Below, piece after piece: positions 53,289 through 60,984 of a stretch of 64,000 bases of DNA. The position numbers were made by a program, and so were the translations under genes. The notes under the pieces are model-generated. The model was not told where the DNA came from, searched no databases, and was given only the letters and a program-made list of their open reading frames with translations. Origin of the DNA: Kineothrix sp. MSJ-39 (lineage in GTDB: Bacteria > Bacillota > Clostridia > Lachnospirales > Lachnospiraceae); contig NZ_JAHLPN010000002.1 of assembly GCF_018917935.1 (NCBI RefSeq), forward strand, positions 186,001-250,000, read 5' to 3'. The first letter of the stretch is position 1; each line of letters starts with the position of its first letter.

Positions 53289-54623
53289 TCAGCGCAAGAG
53301 GGAAGAGACTGCCCGGCGGCCGAAAAAACGCGGATATATATTTTTATACCGGTAAATGCTCAGCACAATGCCCATCAGCGTATAAGACAATAAAATGTTG
53401 CCGCCGCCTGCAGACAGGAAAGGAAGCGAGGTCGCGCAAGCCGGAAACAGACCGAGATTGATCATAATGTTCAGCCCGATCTGGGTCAGGAAAACGGTTC
53501 CACATCCACAGCCCATCATGAAGCCAAGCTCATTTTTCTGATGCAGGGCTGCACCAAATACAAGCACAAGCAGAATACCAAGAAGACAGCAGAGCAAAAT
53601 ACCTGCCAAAATACCATACTCCGACCACAGATACGTGAAAATATAATCTGCATTCAGATCCGGCAGTTTCGCACCTGTCTGCTGGTCCATAGCACCGATC
53701 CAAGTTAGCGACTGATAACTTTCACGGAGTGCTGCAGTCACATAACCGGCTTCACCGTTTCCTGTTGCAAATGCCTTTACCCTCGCGATCTGGTAAGGTG
53801 CAAGTATCTGTAATTTGTAGAGCAGGAAAAGTCCCAGCATGGGAAGCAGCAATACAACAGACCATAAAGCGGTCAATACCTTCCATTTAGAAACTTTGAA
53901 CCATCCCTTTGCCACCGCAAGCGTCAGTACAACAGACAAACAGATCGTAAACGACATCGTCATGGAAATGCTGTTTGCCCGTCCAAGGATCCATACCGGT
54001 AAGAGCATCCAGATCAGACTTTTCAAAAGTCCTCGATACCCCTGCCCATAGTACTGATACAGGATCGCTCCGTACAGCGGTACATAAATAAATCCCAAAA
54101 ACGGAGAAGAAATATGATAGCTGCCTATTGTAATATAGTAAAGACTTCCATTAGCCATGCTGCCAAATAGGACAGCGTACAAACCAACAAGCAGGAGCGC
54201 TGCGCCGATCCACTTTGCATAGCCTGCGATGCGTGTATAGTCCACATACTGCACAATACTCATCAATACGATACCTGTCATAACAAAGAATACGTACTGT
54301 GTTCCATCCATATAGGATGTACCATCTCCCAGCTGTCTGCTGATCTCCATCTGCAAAAAGATACCTATCCCGCTGATCAGTGCTACAAATGCCAGAAGTC
54401 CCCAGGCGATCTGCGGCTTATGGACAGCATCCAGAGAAATGCCCGCCTGTACGGGATCTCCCATATCACGGACTGCTGCTGCCCTTGCTTCTTCCGGGCT
54501 CATACCGTTTTTCAGATTCTCGGCAGTCTGATCCTCTATATGGGCTCTGATCTCTTCTTCTATAAAGGGACGCGCCTTTTTGCTGCGGATCTGTGATAAT
54601 AATTTTTCTAAATATTCATCCAT
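53289..54623 (-). CDS. SEDS (FtsW/RodA) family protein with N-terminal permease-prefix domain
   Basis: 444 aa. Residues 1-70 form a soluble helical domain (LEKLLSQIRSKKARPFIEEE to PEEARAAAVRDMGDP), the prefix domain usually seen on PadR-controlled ABC permeases. Ten TM helices follow, with SEDS motifs ADYIFTYLWSEYGILAG (about residues 327-343) and LPFLSAGGGNILLSY (about 401-415). SEDS proteins polymerise peptidoglycan glycans with a class B PBP; none is next door, so its partner is unknown. The PadR gene is 12 nt upstream and likely represses it together with itself. GGAGG is 6 nt before the ATG. Confidence 0.88.
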   Translation of the reverse strand: MDEYLEKLLSQIRSKKARPFIEEEIRAHIEDQTAENLKNGMSPEEARAAAVRDMGDPVQAGISLDAVHKPQIAWGLLAFVALISGIGIFLQMEISRQLGDGTSYMDGTQYVFFVMTGIVLMSIVQYVDYTRIAGYAKWIGAALLLVGLYAVLFGSMANGSLYYITIGSYHISSPFLGFIYVPLYGAILYQYYGQGYRGLLKSLIWMLLPVWILGRANSISMTMSFTICLSVVLTLAVAKGWFKVSKWKVLTALWSVVLLLPMLGLFLLYKLQILAPYQIARVKAFATGNGEAGYVTAALRESYQSLTWIGAMDQQTGAKLPDLNADYIFTYLWSEYGILAGILLCCLLGILLVLVFGAALHQKNELGFMMGCGCGTVFLTQIGLNIMINLGLFPACATSLPFLSAGGGNILLSYTLMGIVLSIYRYKNIYPRFFGRRAVSSLLR

Positions 54624-54635
54624 AGTTACCCTCCG

Positions 54636-54965
54636 CTATCCTTGAAAAGCCAGCACGTTTGTCACGGCAGAAGCATATTCCTGCCATTCTTCCGTCTTTT
54701 TGGCAAGCTCCTGTTTTCCCTTTTTCGTAATGCTGTAATATTTTCTGACCTTTCCCGCGTATTCCTGTTCGTAAGCGGTAAGCAACCCTTTTTCCTCCAT
54801 GCCATGCAGGAGCGGATATAAAGTGCCTGCCTTGAGTTCAAATACATTCTGGGATTTCCGGCGAAGCGTGTCGATCATTTCATAGCCATACATATCCTTC
54901 TCTTTTAAAAGTCCCAAAAGCAGCATTGTCATACTGCCTGATACCAGTGATTTTTCTACTGCCAT
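54636..54965 (-). CDS. PadR-family transcriptional repressor
   Basis: 109 aa. Winged helix: LLLGLLKEKDMYGYEMIDTL, then ELKAGTLYPLLHGMEEKGLL, then RKYYSITKKGKQEL, the PadR signature. It precedes the SEDS gene by 12 nt. A 30-bp imperfect palindrome sits between its -10 box and ribosome binding site (54987-55016), probably its operator. Confidence 0.93.
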   Translation of the reverse strand: MAVEKSLVSGSMTMLLLGLLKEKDMYGYEMIDTLRRKSQNVFELKAGTLYPLLHGMEEKGLLTAYEQEYAGKVRKYYSITKKGKQELAKKTEEWQEYASAVTNVLAFQG

Positions 54966-54986
54966 TTCTGTACTCCTTTCGCACTA

Positions 54987-55016
54987 TATAGATTGCCGAT
55001 ATATCGGTTGTCTATA
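54987..55016. promoter_or_regulatory. PadR operator candidate
   Basis: TATAGA-N3-CCGATATATCGG-N3-TCTATA, a nested imperfect palindrome between the promoter and the ribosome binding site. A further TATAT/ATATA array reaches the -35. Confidence 0.65.
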
Positions 55017-55017
55017 T

Positions 55018-55044
55018 ATTATATCGATCATCTATATATGTCAA
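55018..55044 (-). promoter_or_regulatory. Promoter of the PadR-SEDS operon
   Basis: Minus-strand TTGACA (55044-55039) and TATAAT (55023-55018) with a short 15-nt spacer; TAATAT at 17 nt is the alternative -10. The sub-optimal spacing would suit MerR-like or repressor control. Confidence 0.65.
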
Positions 55045-55142
55045 GGGCGGATTTTATTTACGAGAAGAATCTTGAAATGATAAGATGCATATGCTATAGT
55101 AAAGCTAGCTAAGAAATGAAATGAAAGTGTGTATGCACAAAC

Positions 55143-55176
55143 GAAGCCCCAACAGATTGCCGTCTGTTGGGGCTTC
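55143..55176 (-). terminator. Terminator after the 31-aa ORF
   Basis: Perfect 14-bp stem GAAGCCCCAACAGA/TCTGTTGGGGCTTC with loop TTGCCG. The plus-strand tail is T-rich (TTCTCTTTTT); on the minus strand it is GTTTGTG. It lies 31 nt past the small ORF. Confidence 0.75.
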
Positions 55177-55207
55177 TTCTCTTTTTATACGGTAGAGCAT
55201 CCGCGGG

Positions 55208-55303
55208 CTAATTGTCGCTATCGTTACCGCCTAACCACTTGCATATGTAGTAGCTGACTACACCTGCCATAACGGAAACAAGAAATGAAATGAATATTTT
55301 CAT
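55208..55303 (-). CDS. 31-aa hydrophobic membrane peptide
   Basis: The ORF encodes KIFISFLVSVMAGVVSYYIC, one TM helix, then a polar tail KWLGGNDSDN. It starts 11 nt after the stop of the dehydrogenase gene and ends before a strong hairpin. No good Shine-Dalgarno is seen. Short single-helix peptides like this are frequent in Lachnospiraceae and resemble holin-like or type I toxins; an antisense RNA from the opposite strand is possible but not shown. Confidence 0.6.
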   Translation of the reverse strand: MKIFISFLVSVMAGVVSYYICKWLGGNDSDN

Positions 55304-55314
55304 CTATGCTACAT

Positions 55315-56274
55315 CTATACTACCCTATACTTTTCCTCCAATTTCCCCTGCACAAAATCAATCACATTCTGCGCAGCAACTTCATTCATGCACACAAAAT
55401 TTTCCATTGTATAAGAAGCCGTATGTGGGGTCAGGATGACATTCGGAACGTCGATGAAAACAGAGTCCGTGCATGGCTCATGCGGAAATACATCAAGTGC
55501 TGCGCCGCTTAAATGCCCGTTTAACAGATATTTTTTGAGGGCATCATTGTCTGCAACAGGGCTTCTGGCAATATTGATGAAATAACTGCCTTCCTTCATA
55601 TGTGCAAATTCTGCTTCTCCGAAGAAGTTTTCCGTCTGTTTAGTCAGCGGGATATTGGCGGATACGTAGTCACTCTCTGCCAGCAGTTCTTCCAGTGGTC
55701 TGTAGCTTGCACCGTAAAGCCCTTCCCACTCCGGTTTCGGATGTCTGCAATAATAGAGCACATGCATATCCATGGCATTTGCCCTCTTTGCGATCTCTTT
55801 GCCGATCCCGCCAAATCCGACCAGGCCGATCGTTCTTCCTTTCGCGCCCGGATGCATACACCTGTTCCAGAGCCCTTCATGCATATCCGCGGACTGCGTA
55901 TGCAGGCTTCTCGCAAAATATAAAATATATGCCAGCACATGCTCTGCAACAGCCGCTTCTACCTCGCCTGTCGTTCTTGCAAGTGTAATACCGAATTTCC
56001 GGCAGGCAGCAATATCAACAGAATCATAACCGATGCCTCTCCTTGAGATCATCTTCAGCTTCGGACAACGGGAGAGCAGATGCTCCGTATAAGGCTCCAG
56101 CCCTGCGATTACAGCCTCCGCGTCTTTAATTCGTTCATAAAGCTCTTCTTCTCCCGCTCCAACGCCAAATTCATGATCCCTACATTCTTCTATTTCATAT
56201 CCTGCCTGTTCCAGTTTCTCGATCGCCGCTCTGCTCCCGGCGTCAAAATTCCGTGCCACAATGACAACCTTCAT
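55315..56274 (-). CDS. D-isomer-specific 2-hydroxyacid dehydrogenase
   Basis: 319 aa. Rossmann NAD motif GLVGFGGIGKEIAKR (about residues 149-163), catalytic Arg in NIARSPVAD, Glu in FPHEPCTD and His in LTPHTASYT. The substrate (phosphoglycerate-like, lactate or other) cannot be told. It contains the substrate-domain SRRGIGYDSVDI. AAGGG precedes the ATG. It stands alone or with the downstream 31-aa ORF. Confidence 0.92.
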   Translation of the reverse strand: MKVVIVARNFDAGSRAAIEKLEQAGYEIEECRDHEFGVGAGEEELYERIKDAEAVIAGLEPYTEHLLSRCPKLKMISRRGIGYDSVDIAACRKFGITLARTTGEVEAAVAEHVLAYILYFARSLHTQSADMHEGLWNRCMHPGAKGRTIGLVGFGGIGKEIAKRANAMDMHVLYYCRHPKPEWEGLYGASYRPLEELLAESDYVSANIPLTKQTENFFGEAEFAHMKEGSYFINIARSPVADNDALKKYLLNGHLSGAALDVFPHEPCTDSVFIDVPNVILTPHTASYTMENFVCMNEVAAQNVIDFVQGKLEEKYRVV

Positions 56275-56405
56275 TTTGTTACTTCCCTTCTATGGCTTTT
56301 CTTTTGTCTGTTCCATTTCTTTTATATGCCTGTTGCATCAGGCAGTCAACTATTTTATACCTATCTCCTATTTTTTGTACTGTTTATTCTTTGAAAGTAT
56401 TCCTA

Positions 56406-56432
56406 TTGACATGGCTGTTAGGAAATGCTAAC
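56406..56432 (+). promoter_or_regulatory. Promoter region and operator site 4 (GTTAG-N6-CTAAC) of the alpha/beta hydrolase gene
   Basis: TTGACA (56406-56411) is followed 5 nt later by GTTAGGAAATGCTAAC (56417-56432), which fills the -35/-10 spacer. A clear -10 is not seen. The motif is the same as at 33706, 35903 and 37652. Confidence 0.55.
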
Positions 56433-56502
56433 CTAGATATGACTAAACTAACTTATTTTGGTCACGTACAGTAAAATAAAATGTTACAGATAGGAGTCAG
56501 TT

Positions 56503-57381
56503 ATGAACCAGACAAGAAATTTCAGAACAGAATATGAAGCTTTTGTACAGAAATATCCCTACAAGACGATCGATGTGAATGGGATCAAAGTCAGATATCA
56601 GTATGGCGGAAAGGAAGACGCGCCTATTCTTCTTTTTTTCCACGGACTGGAAATGCAGGAAATGTGGACAGCTTATGCGCTGCATTATGAAAAAGACTAT
56701 CGATTTTTGAATTATGAATATCCACTTCATACCGCATCTATCGATAAACAGATGGAATTTGCCTATGCGCTGTTACAGAAACTTTCCATCAGCCGGGTTA
56801 TTTTGATCGGTGCAAGCGATGGCGGTATCCATGCGCAGATGTTTGCCAAGAAATATCCTGCTATGGTACAGGGCATGATACTGATGACAACCCTGACCTT
56901 AGATTCCGATTATTGCCGGCATTTCAAAAAAGAATGGCTGACCTGTCCGATCCTTTTAACCACACTTCGACTGACCCCGGCAAAAAAGGAAATGCAGCTT
57001 CTTTTGAAAAAATGTGATGGCTTTTTAACCTGTGAATCCCCGGAAGATCAGGCATATGGAAAAACCTTTTACGAAACGGTCGCCTCCGATCTGCATTATA
57101 AAGAAAAATTTATCCACAGCGTAAAAGCTGTCAACGAGCTGAAAAGGTGCAAGCTTTTTACGGAAAGCGATTTTGCTTATCTGCGTGGCAAAGTGCAGGT
57201 TCTACTCCCGGATCACGATATGTTCACAAAGGAAGATCAGGACAGACTGGCTGCTCTTTTCAGACCTTTAGATGCACAGATTCTGTCTGTTCCGAGCGGA
57301 CATGTCGGCTTTATTGTACAGGCAGATGCTTATCTGGAAAAAATGGATGCATTTTTGGAAAGTCATATTTTAAAAGACTGA
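56503..57381 (+). CDS. Alpha/beta hydrolase
   Basis: 292 aa. Nucleophile Ser in the elbow ILIGASDGGIHAQMF (G-A-S-D-G), oxyanion region LFFHGLEM, acid Asp in VLLPDHDMF and catalytic His in VPSGHVGFI. Substrate unknown. No signal peptide. TAGGAG is 6 nt before the ATG. It shares the GTTAG-N6-CTAAC operator with the iron/methyltransferase cluster 19 kb away, which suggests a common regulator. Confidence 0.88.
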   Translation: MNQTRNFRTEYEAFVQKYPYKTIDVNGIKVRYQYGGKEDAPILLFFHGLEMQEMWTAYALHYEKDYRFLNYEYPLHTASIDKQMEFAYALLQKLSISRVILIGASDGGIHAQMFAKKYPAMVQGMILMTTLTLDSDYCRHFKKEWLTCPILLTTLRLTPAKKEMQLLLKKCDGFLTCESPEDQAYGKTFYETVASDLHYKEKFIHSVKAVNELKRCKLFTESDFAYLRGKVQVLLPDHDMFTKEDQDRLAALFRPLDAQILSVPSGHVGFIVQADAYLEKMDAFLESHILKD

Positions 57382-57477
57382 TCTCTACATATTTTCCCTT
57401 CTGTTTTCATATACTAGTCCATGAAGAAACGGATCTATGCCATGTGCGTGACATGGCATAGCAACAGGAGGAAATCC

Positions 57478-57945
57478 ATGATGCGTAAGAAAACAGACTG
57501 GAAAAATCTGATCACGGCGATTGCGATCCCGCTCGCTGTAGGTGCTGCCAGTGCATGGCTGACCAAAGACGGTATGAAAGCATTTGCACTCGTCAATAAG
57601 CCGCCACTTACTCCACCGGACTGGTTATTCCCGATCACATGGACGATCCTCTATATTCTGATGGGAATTGCTTCCTACCTTGCAGGCATGGAAAAGCCTT
57701 ATTCCGGCGCATTATGTTTATATGGACTGCAGCTTATCTTTAATTTCTTCTGGTCTATCTGGTTTTTTGACAGAGCCTGGTATTTGTTTTCCTTTTTATG
57801 GCTGCTCTGTCTCTGGGGACTTATTCTGGCAACCATGATCGCGTTTTTCCGCATCAAAAAACCGGCTGGTTACCTGATGCTTCCTTATCTGCTCTGGGTA
57901 ACCTTCGCCGGTTATCTGAATTTCGGTGTATATTTATTGAATTAA
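57478..57945 (+). CDS. TspO/MBR family membrane protein
   Basis: 155 aa from an ATG with AGGAGG 6 nt before it. Five TM helices; signatures KPPLTPPDWLFPITWTILYILMG and FNFFWSIWFF, and C-terminal AGYLNFGVYLLN are typical of TspO. TspO binds tetrapyrroles; its role in anaerobes is unclear. It follows the hydrolase by 96 nt. Confidence 0.93.
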   Translation: MMRKKTDWKNLITAIAIPLAVGAASAWLTKDGMKAFALVNKPPLTPPDWLFPITWTILYILMGIASYLAGMEKPYSGALCLYGLQLIFNFFWSIWFFDRAWYLFSFLWLLCLWGLILATMIAFFRIKKPAGYLMLPYLLWVTFAGYLNFGVYLLN

Positions 57946-57955
57946 ATTTTATTAT

Positions 57956-58100
57956 TGTAACTATTCAGAACCACATTCGCAAAATCGCATCTTACGATGC
58001 TTTCCTTTTGCTCATGTGATTACTTCGCCATATAAATCCGTAAAAATCTGCCCATAAATGGTCAGTTTATTACGGATTTGCATGGCTCTGAATAGTTACA
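57956..58100. mobile_element. 145-bp MITE-like element with terminal inverted repeats and target duplication
   Basis: Terminal repeats TGTAACTATTCAGA (57956-57969) and TCTGAATAGTTACA (58087-58100), exact over 14 bp, are flanked by the direct repeat TATTAT on both sides. The interior is palindromic (CCGTAA/TTACGG, CCAT/ATGG) and encodes nothing. Such elements are moved by a transposase elsewhere. It provides the stop codon of the DUF1648 gene. Confidence 0.75.
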
Positions 58101-58575
58101 TATTATTATGCTTCTGAAAAGCGACTGTATAGTAAATGATCGTTACCGTCAATGCTCCCACAAACAGAACAATAGAAAGCCAGCCTGAATCTCTTCCCCG
58201 GTAAATGCAGATTGTAAAAAACAGGGTAAATGCACTGACCTCCAGCTCCATCCATGTGATCATGGACATGATATCCTGTAATGCCCTGACCGCATTTTGC
58301 GGTTTCAGCTTTGAGGGCGTATTCCACATGGTTGGGGGCATAACATGCATTATCAGACTGGTCATGCCATTGCATATCAGCATGATAATGGGAAGCATTA
58401 AAAGCGTTCCCGGTGAGCCATATCCGTCGATCTTGCCACTCATCGTAAAATGCGTTGGTATCTCGTCCGGTAAAGTTGCCATACCGACGATCGCAATGAT
58501 AAAGCATACAAGCAAAAGTACATATGACAGGATCTCCATCACAAGATGCCTTTTTGTAATATATGGTTTGTTCAT
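58096..58575 (-). CDS. DUF1648 membrane protein
   Basis: 159 aa, about four TM helices. The DUF1648 pattern is LPDEIPTHFTMSGKIDGYGSPG (about residues 35-56). Function unknown; relatives act in immunity to SdpC-type toxins (SdpI) or with anti-sigma operons. It ends HNNM and then TAA, where the stop lies inside the inserted MITE end, so the natural C-terminus may have been changed. It follows the RHH gene by 10 nt in the same operon. Confidence 0.82.
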   Translation of the reverse strand: MNKPYITKRHLVMEILSYVLLLVCFIIAIVGMATLPDEIPTHFTMSGKIDGYGSPGTLLMLPIIMLICNGMTSLIMHVMPPTMWNTPSKLKPQNAVRALQDIMSMITWMELEVSAFTLFFTICIYRGRDSGWLSIVLFVGALTVTIIYYTVAFQKHNNM

Positions 58576-58585
58576 ACAAATTTCC

Positions 58586-58783
58586 TCATTCTATATCAAG
58601 CTCCGGCGGTACATCCAGCTCGGTTGATACATATTTTCCATCTTTTTTACGCTGTCTGACACACTCGGAAAGCAGATATTCTATCTGTCCGTTGACAGAA
58701 CGGAAATCATCTTCTGCCCATGCGGCAATATCGGCATATAGCTTTTCCGAAAGGCGCAGCGGAATCTGCTTTTTGGCAGCCAT
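58586..58783 (-). CDS. Ribbon-helix-helix (Arc-like) protein
   Basis: 65 aa. The beta strand and helices are visible in KKQIPLRLSEKLYADIAAWAEDDFRSVNGQIEYLL; the tail is acidic. It starts at the SPFH stop (TAATG). RHH proteins repress promoters or bind partners; here it may control this operon. Confidence 0.85.
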   Translation of the reverse strand: MAAKKQIPLRLSEKLYADIAAWAEDDFRSVNGQIEYLLSECVRQRKKDGKYVSTELDVPPELDIE

Positions 58784-59811
58784 CAGTAAAGACTTCCCGA
58801 ATTTACGATAGGCTGCGCATCATGGTTGCCGCACAAAACAACTAAAAGATTTGATACCATGGCTGCTTTTCTCTCCTCATCCAGTTCAACGACCTGTTTC
58901 TGGCTAAGCTGCTCAAGAGCCATTTCCACCATACCGACAGCGCCGTCTACGATCATTTTTCTTGCATCTATGATAGCAGATGCCTGCTGACGCTGCAACA
59001 TAACAGAGGCGATTTCCGGTGCATATGCCAGATAGGTGATCCTTGCCTCAACGATCTCAAGCCCTGCATCGTTGACCTTGCTCTGGATCTCATCACGGAT
59101 CCTTGCTGCGACGATCTCGGCGGAACCTCTCAGGCTTCCTTCATCTGCCTGCCCGTCACCTGTTGTATCTACATTCGGTGCCACATCATATGGATAGATC
59201 CGTACAATGTTACGAAGTGCGCTGTCACACTGCAGAGATAAGTACTCTTTGTAGTTATCTACGTTAAATACTGCTTTTGCGGTGTCTGTCACACGCCAGA
59301 TCACGGCAATTCCGATCTCGACCGGATTACCGAGACAGTCATTGATCTTCTGTCTGCCATTGTTCAGTGTCATTGCTTTTAAAGAAATCTTCTTGCCGGA
59401 AGCCTCTGCTACCGAAAGTGCCGCGCCCTCTCCGGATATGTTGAGGGTTGTCTTGGCTGTCTGGATATCACCGGACTGTGCCAGCTTTGTTGCTGCTGCA
59501 GGGTTGATTGCACTGCAGAACGGATTCACAAAATAAAAACCTGCTTCACGGATCGTACCGACATACTTACCAAACAGTGTCAGTACAAGTGCTTCCTGCG
59601 GCTTTAAAATACGCAGACCGCAAAGTGGAATCCACGCGATCGCCGTTATGACAATGCAGAGAACCATCATGACAAGTGTGCCCGTGCGCGGATATCTTTC
59701 ATAAGAGATCGCGAAAAGCACGATGCCCGTGATCGCCAGCGCATAAACCAGAAGCTCTGCCAGCAGAACTACCATACCATTTTTCTTTGTTGTGTAAATT
59801 TTTTCATTCAT
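58783..59811 (-). CDS. SPFH (stomatin/prohibitin)-family membrane protein
   Basis: 342 aa. Two TM helices (about residues 14-63) lead into the SPFH domain with [33 protein letters not shown], and a long helix [30 protein letters not shown], ending in a coiled coil rich in Gln and Glu. SPFH proteins form membrane scaffolds. First gene of the three-gene operon; GGAAGG is 8 nt before the ATG. Confidence 0.92.
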   Translation of the reverse strand: MNEKIYTTKKNGMVVLLAELLVYALAITGIVLFAISYERYPRTGTLVMMVLCIVITAIAWIPLCGLRILKPQEALVLTLFGKYVGTIREAGFYFVNPFCSAINPAAATKLAQSGDIQTAKTTLNISGEGAALSVAEASGKKISLKAMTLNNGRQKINDCLGNPVEIGIAVIWRVTDTAKAVFNVDNYKEYLSLQCDSALRNIVRIYPYDVAPNVDTTGDGQADEGSLRGSAEIVAARIRDEIQSKVNDAGLEIVEARITYLAYAPEIASVMLQRQQASAIIDARKMIVDGAVGMVEMALEQLSQKQVVELDEERKAAMVSNLLVVLCGNHDAQPIVNSGSLY

Positions 59812-59914
59812 AGGAAATACCTTCCTTTCTATTTGATATCATCATGATATCATTTTATATTTATTTGTCAATATAATTTGATACAAAATAGAAACATTCC
59901 ACAGAGAAGAAACA

Positions 59915-59961
59915 GAAAGACCTCCCGTTTCTGGTTGATTACCAGAAACGAAAGGTCTTTC
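59915..59961 (-). terminator. Long hairpin terminator after the DUF1893 gene
   Basis: Stem GAAAGACCT-N3-GTTTCTGGT/ACCAGAAAC-N3-AGGTCTTTC. It lies 18 nt beyond the DUF1893 stop and has only a weak U-tract (TGTTTCTTCTCTG) on the minus strand, so it may be partly a leader of the next unit. Confidence 0.65.
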
Positions 59962-59979
59962 ATTTCTTCTCTCTTAGAT

Positions 59980-60414
59980 CTATTTATGTTGCATCATCTG
60001 CATCTGCCGGATCGCTTCGAGGATCTTTTCTTCCGCTTCCTCCGGTGTTCTGGCATCCTTTGTTGCCTTTTCCATCGGGCAGATATCTGTATCCTGCCTG
60101 TTGCGGATCTGCGCCGTCTTTTCGCCGTAATATGCGGGGATTCCGTATTGTTCCAGCGTTTCAAGCCCGGCATCGCTTATGACGGATGCATATACCTCAG
60201 ACGGGGCAAGTGCTGCATACAGAAAAGCTGCTGCCCTTCCCACGATCTGATCTGCCACACAGTAACCCTGCAGGCTCTTTCCTTCTCTGCGCAGGGAAAG
60301 CAGTGGTCTTACGCCGCGTTCTTCACTTGTCAGCGTGTCATCTTCCCTGACCGCTGCAAATGTACAGCTTTTTTCCAGCAGCAGAGCTTTTGCTTTTTCC
60401 GTATCAGCCTTCAT
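59980..60414 (-). CDS. DUF1893 protein
   Basis: 144 aa. The family shape is clear: SEERGVRPLLSLRREGKSLQGYCVADQIVGRAAAFLYAAL, VISDAGLETLEQYGIPAYYGE and IRNRQDTDICPMEKA, where the invariant NR-Cys-Pro tail sits. No activity has been shown for the family. It overlaps the ECF S-component gene by 11 nt, so they are translated together; a substrate link is likely. Confidence 0.85.
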   Translation of the reverse strand: MKADTEKAKALLLEKSCTFAAVREDDTLTSEERGVRPLLSLRREGKSLQGYCVADQIVGRAAAFLYAALAPSEVYASVISDAGLETLEQYGIPAYYGEKTAQIRNRQDTDICPMEKATKDARTPEEAEEKILEAIRQMQMMQHK

Positions 60415-60973
60415 GTCTTGCTGCGTCCTCCACGCGGTAAATGATGAGCGGAATGAGTGCCCACTGCAGAAGCAGTCCGATCAGACCGACTCTGATACTG
60501 CTGAAAATAATAGAAACCGGGATCTTATTGCTTCCGATCACATAAACAGCAAAGCAGATCGCAACTGCACGGATCACACGTCCGCCGATCTGTACAGCCA
60601 GGACTTTCACGATCGTTGGCATAGATTTTGTACGCAGAAGTCCTGCCAGAAGTCCGTAAACAAACAGCTCGATCATCATAAACGGAAGCATGGCAGCTCC
60701 GGGCATTCCCGTTACCGCAAAGCTTAAAAGCGGGCTGATCATTCCGGCGATCGCACCGGCGTAAGGGCCTGCTAACAGACCGACTAAAATGATCGGCAGA
60801 TGCATCGGTAAAAAGGTTTCACCGAGTGCTGTACCCATTCCGGAAACAGCGCCGACCAGATGCAGGATCTGTGGCAGTAAAACTGCAGCAATGACTGCGC
60901 CTATGGTTGCAAATGTCTGTGTCTTAATGGAAAGACGCGGCATTTCTAAAGTTTTCATCTTTGTGTTTGACAT
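60404..60973 (-). CDS. ECF transporter S component
   Basis: 189 aa, five to six TM helices, typical S-component size (TFATIGAVIAAVLLPQILHLVG, PMHLPIILVGLLAGPYAGAIAG). The substrate cannot be named; the ECF energising module (EcfA/A'/T) is elsewhere. It is 11 nt after the AKR gene and overlaps DUF1893. AAGGAG precedes the ATG. Confidence 0.88.
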   Translation of the reverse strand: MSNTKMKTLEMPRLSIKTQTFATIGAVIAAVLLPQILHLVGAVSGMGTALGETFLPMHLPIILVGLLAGPYAGAIAGMISPLLSFAVTGMPGAAMLPFMMIELFVYGLLAGLLRTKSMPTIVKVLAVQIGGRVIRAVAICFAVYVIGSNKIPVSIIFSSIRVGLIGLLLQWALIPLIIYRVEDAARHEG

Positions 60974-60984
60974 CTTATTTCTCC

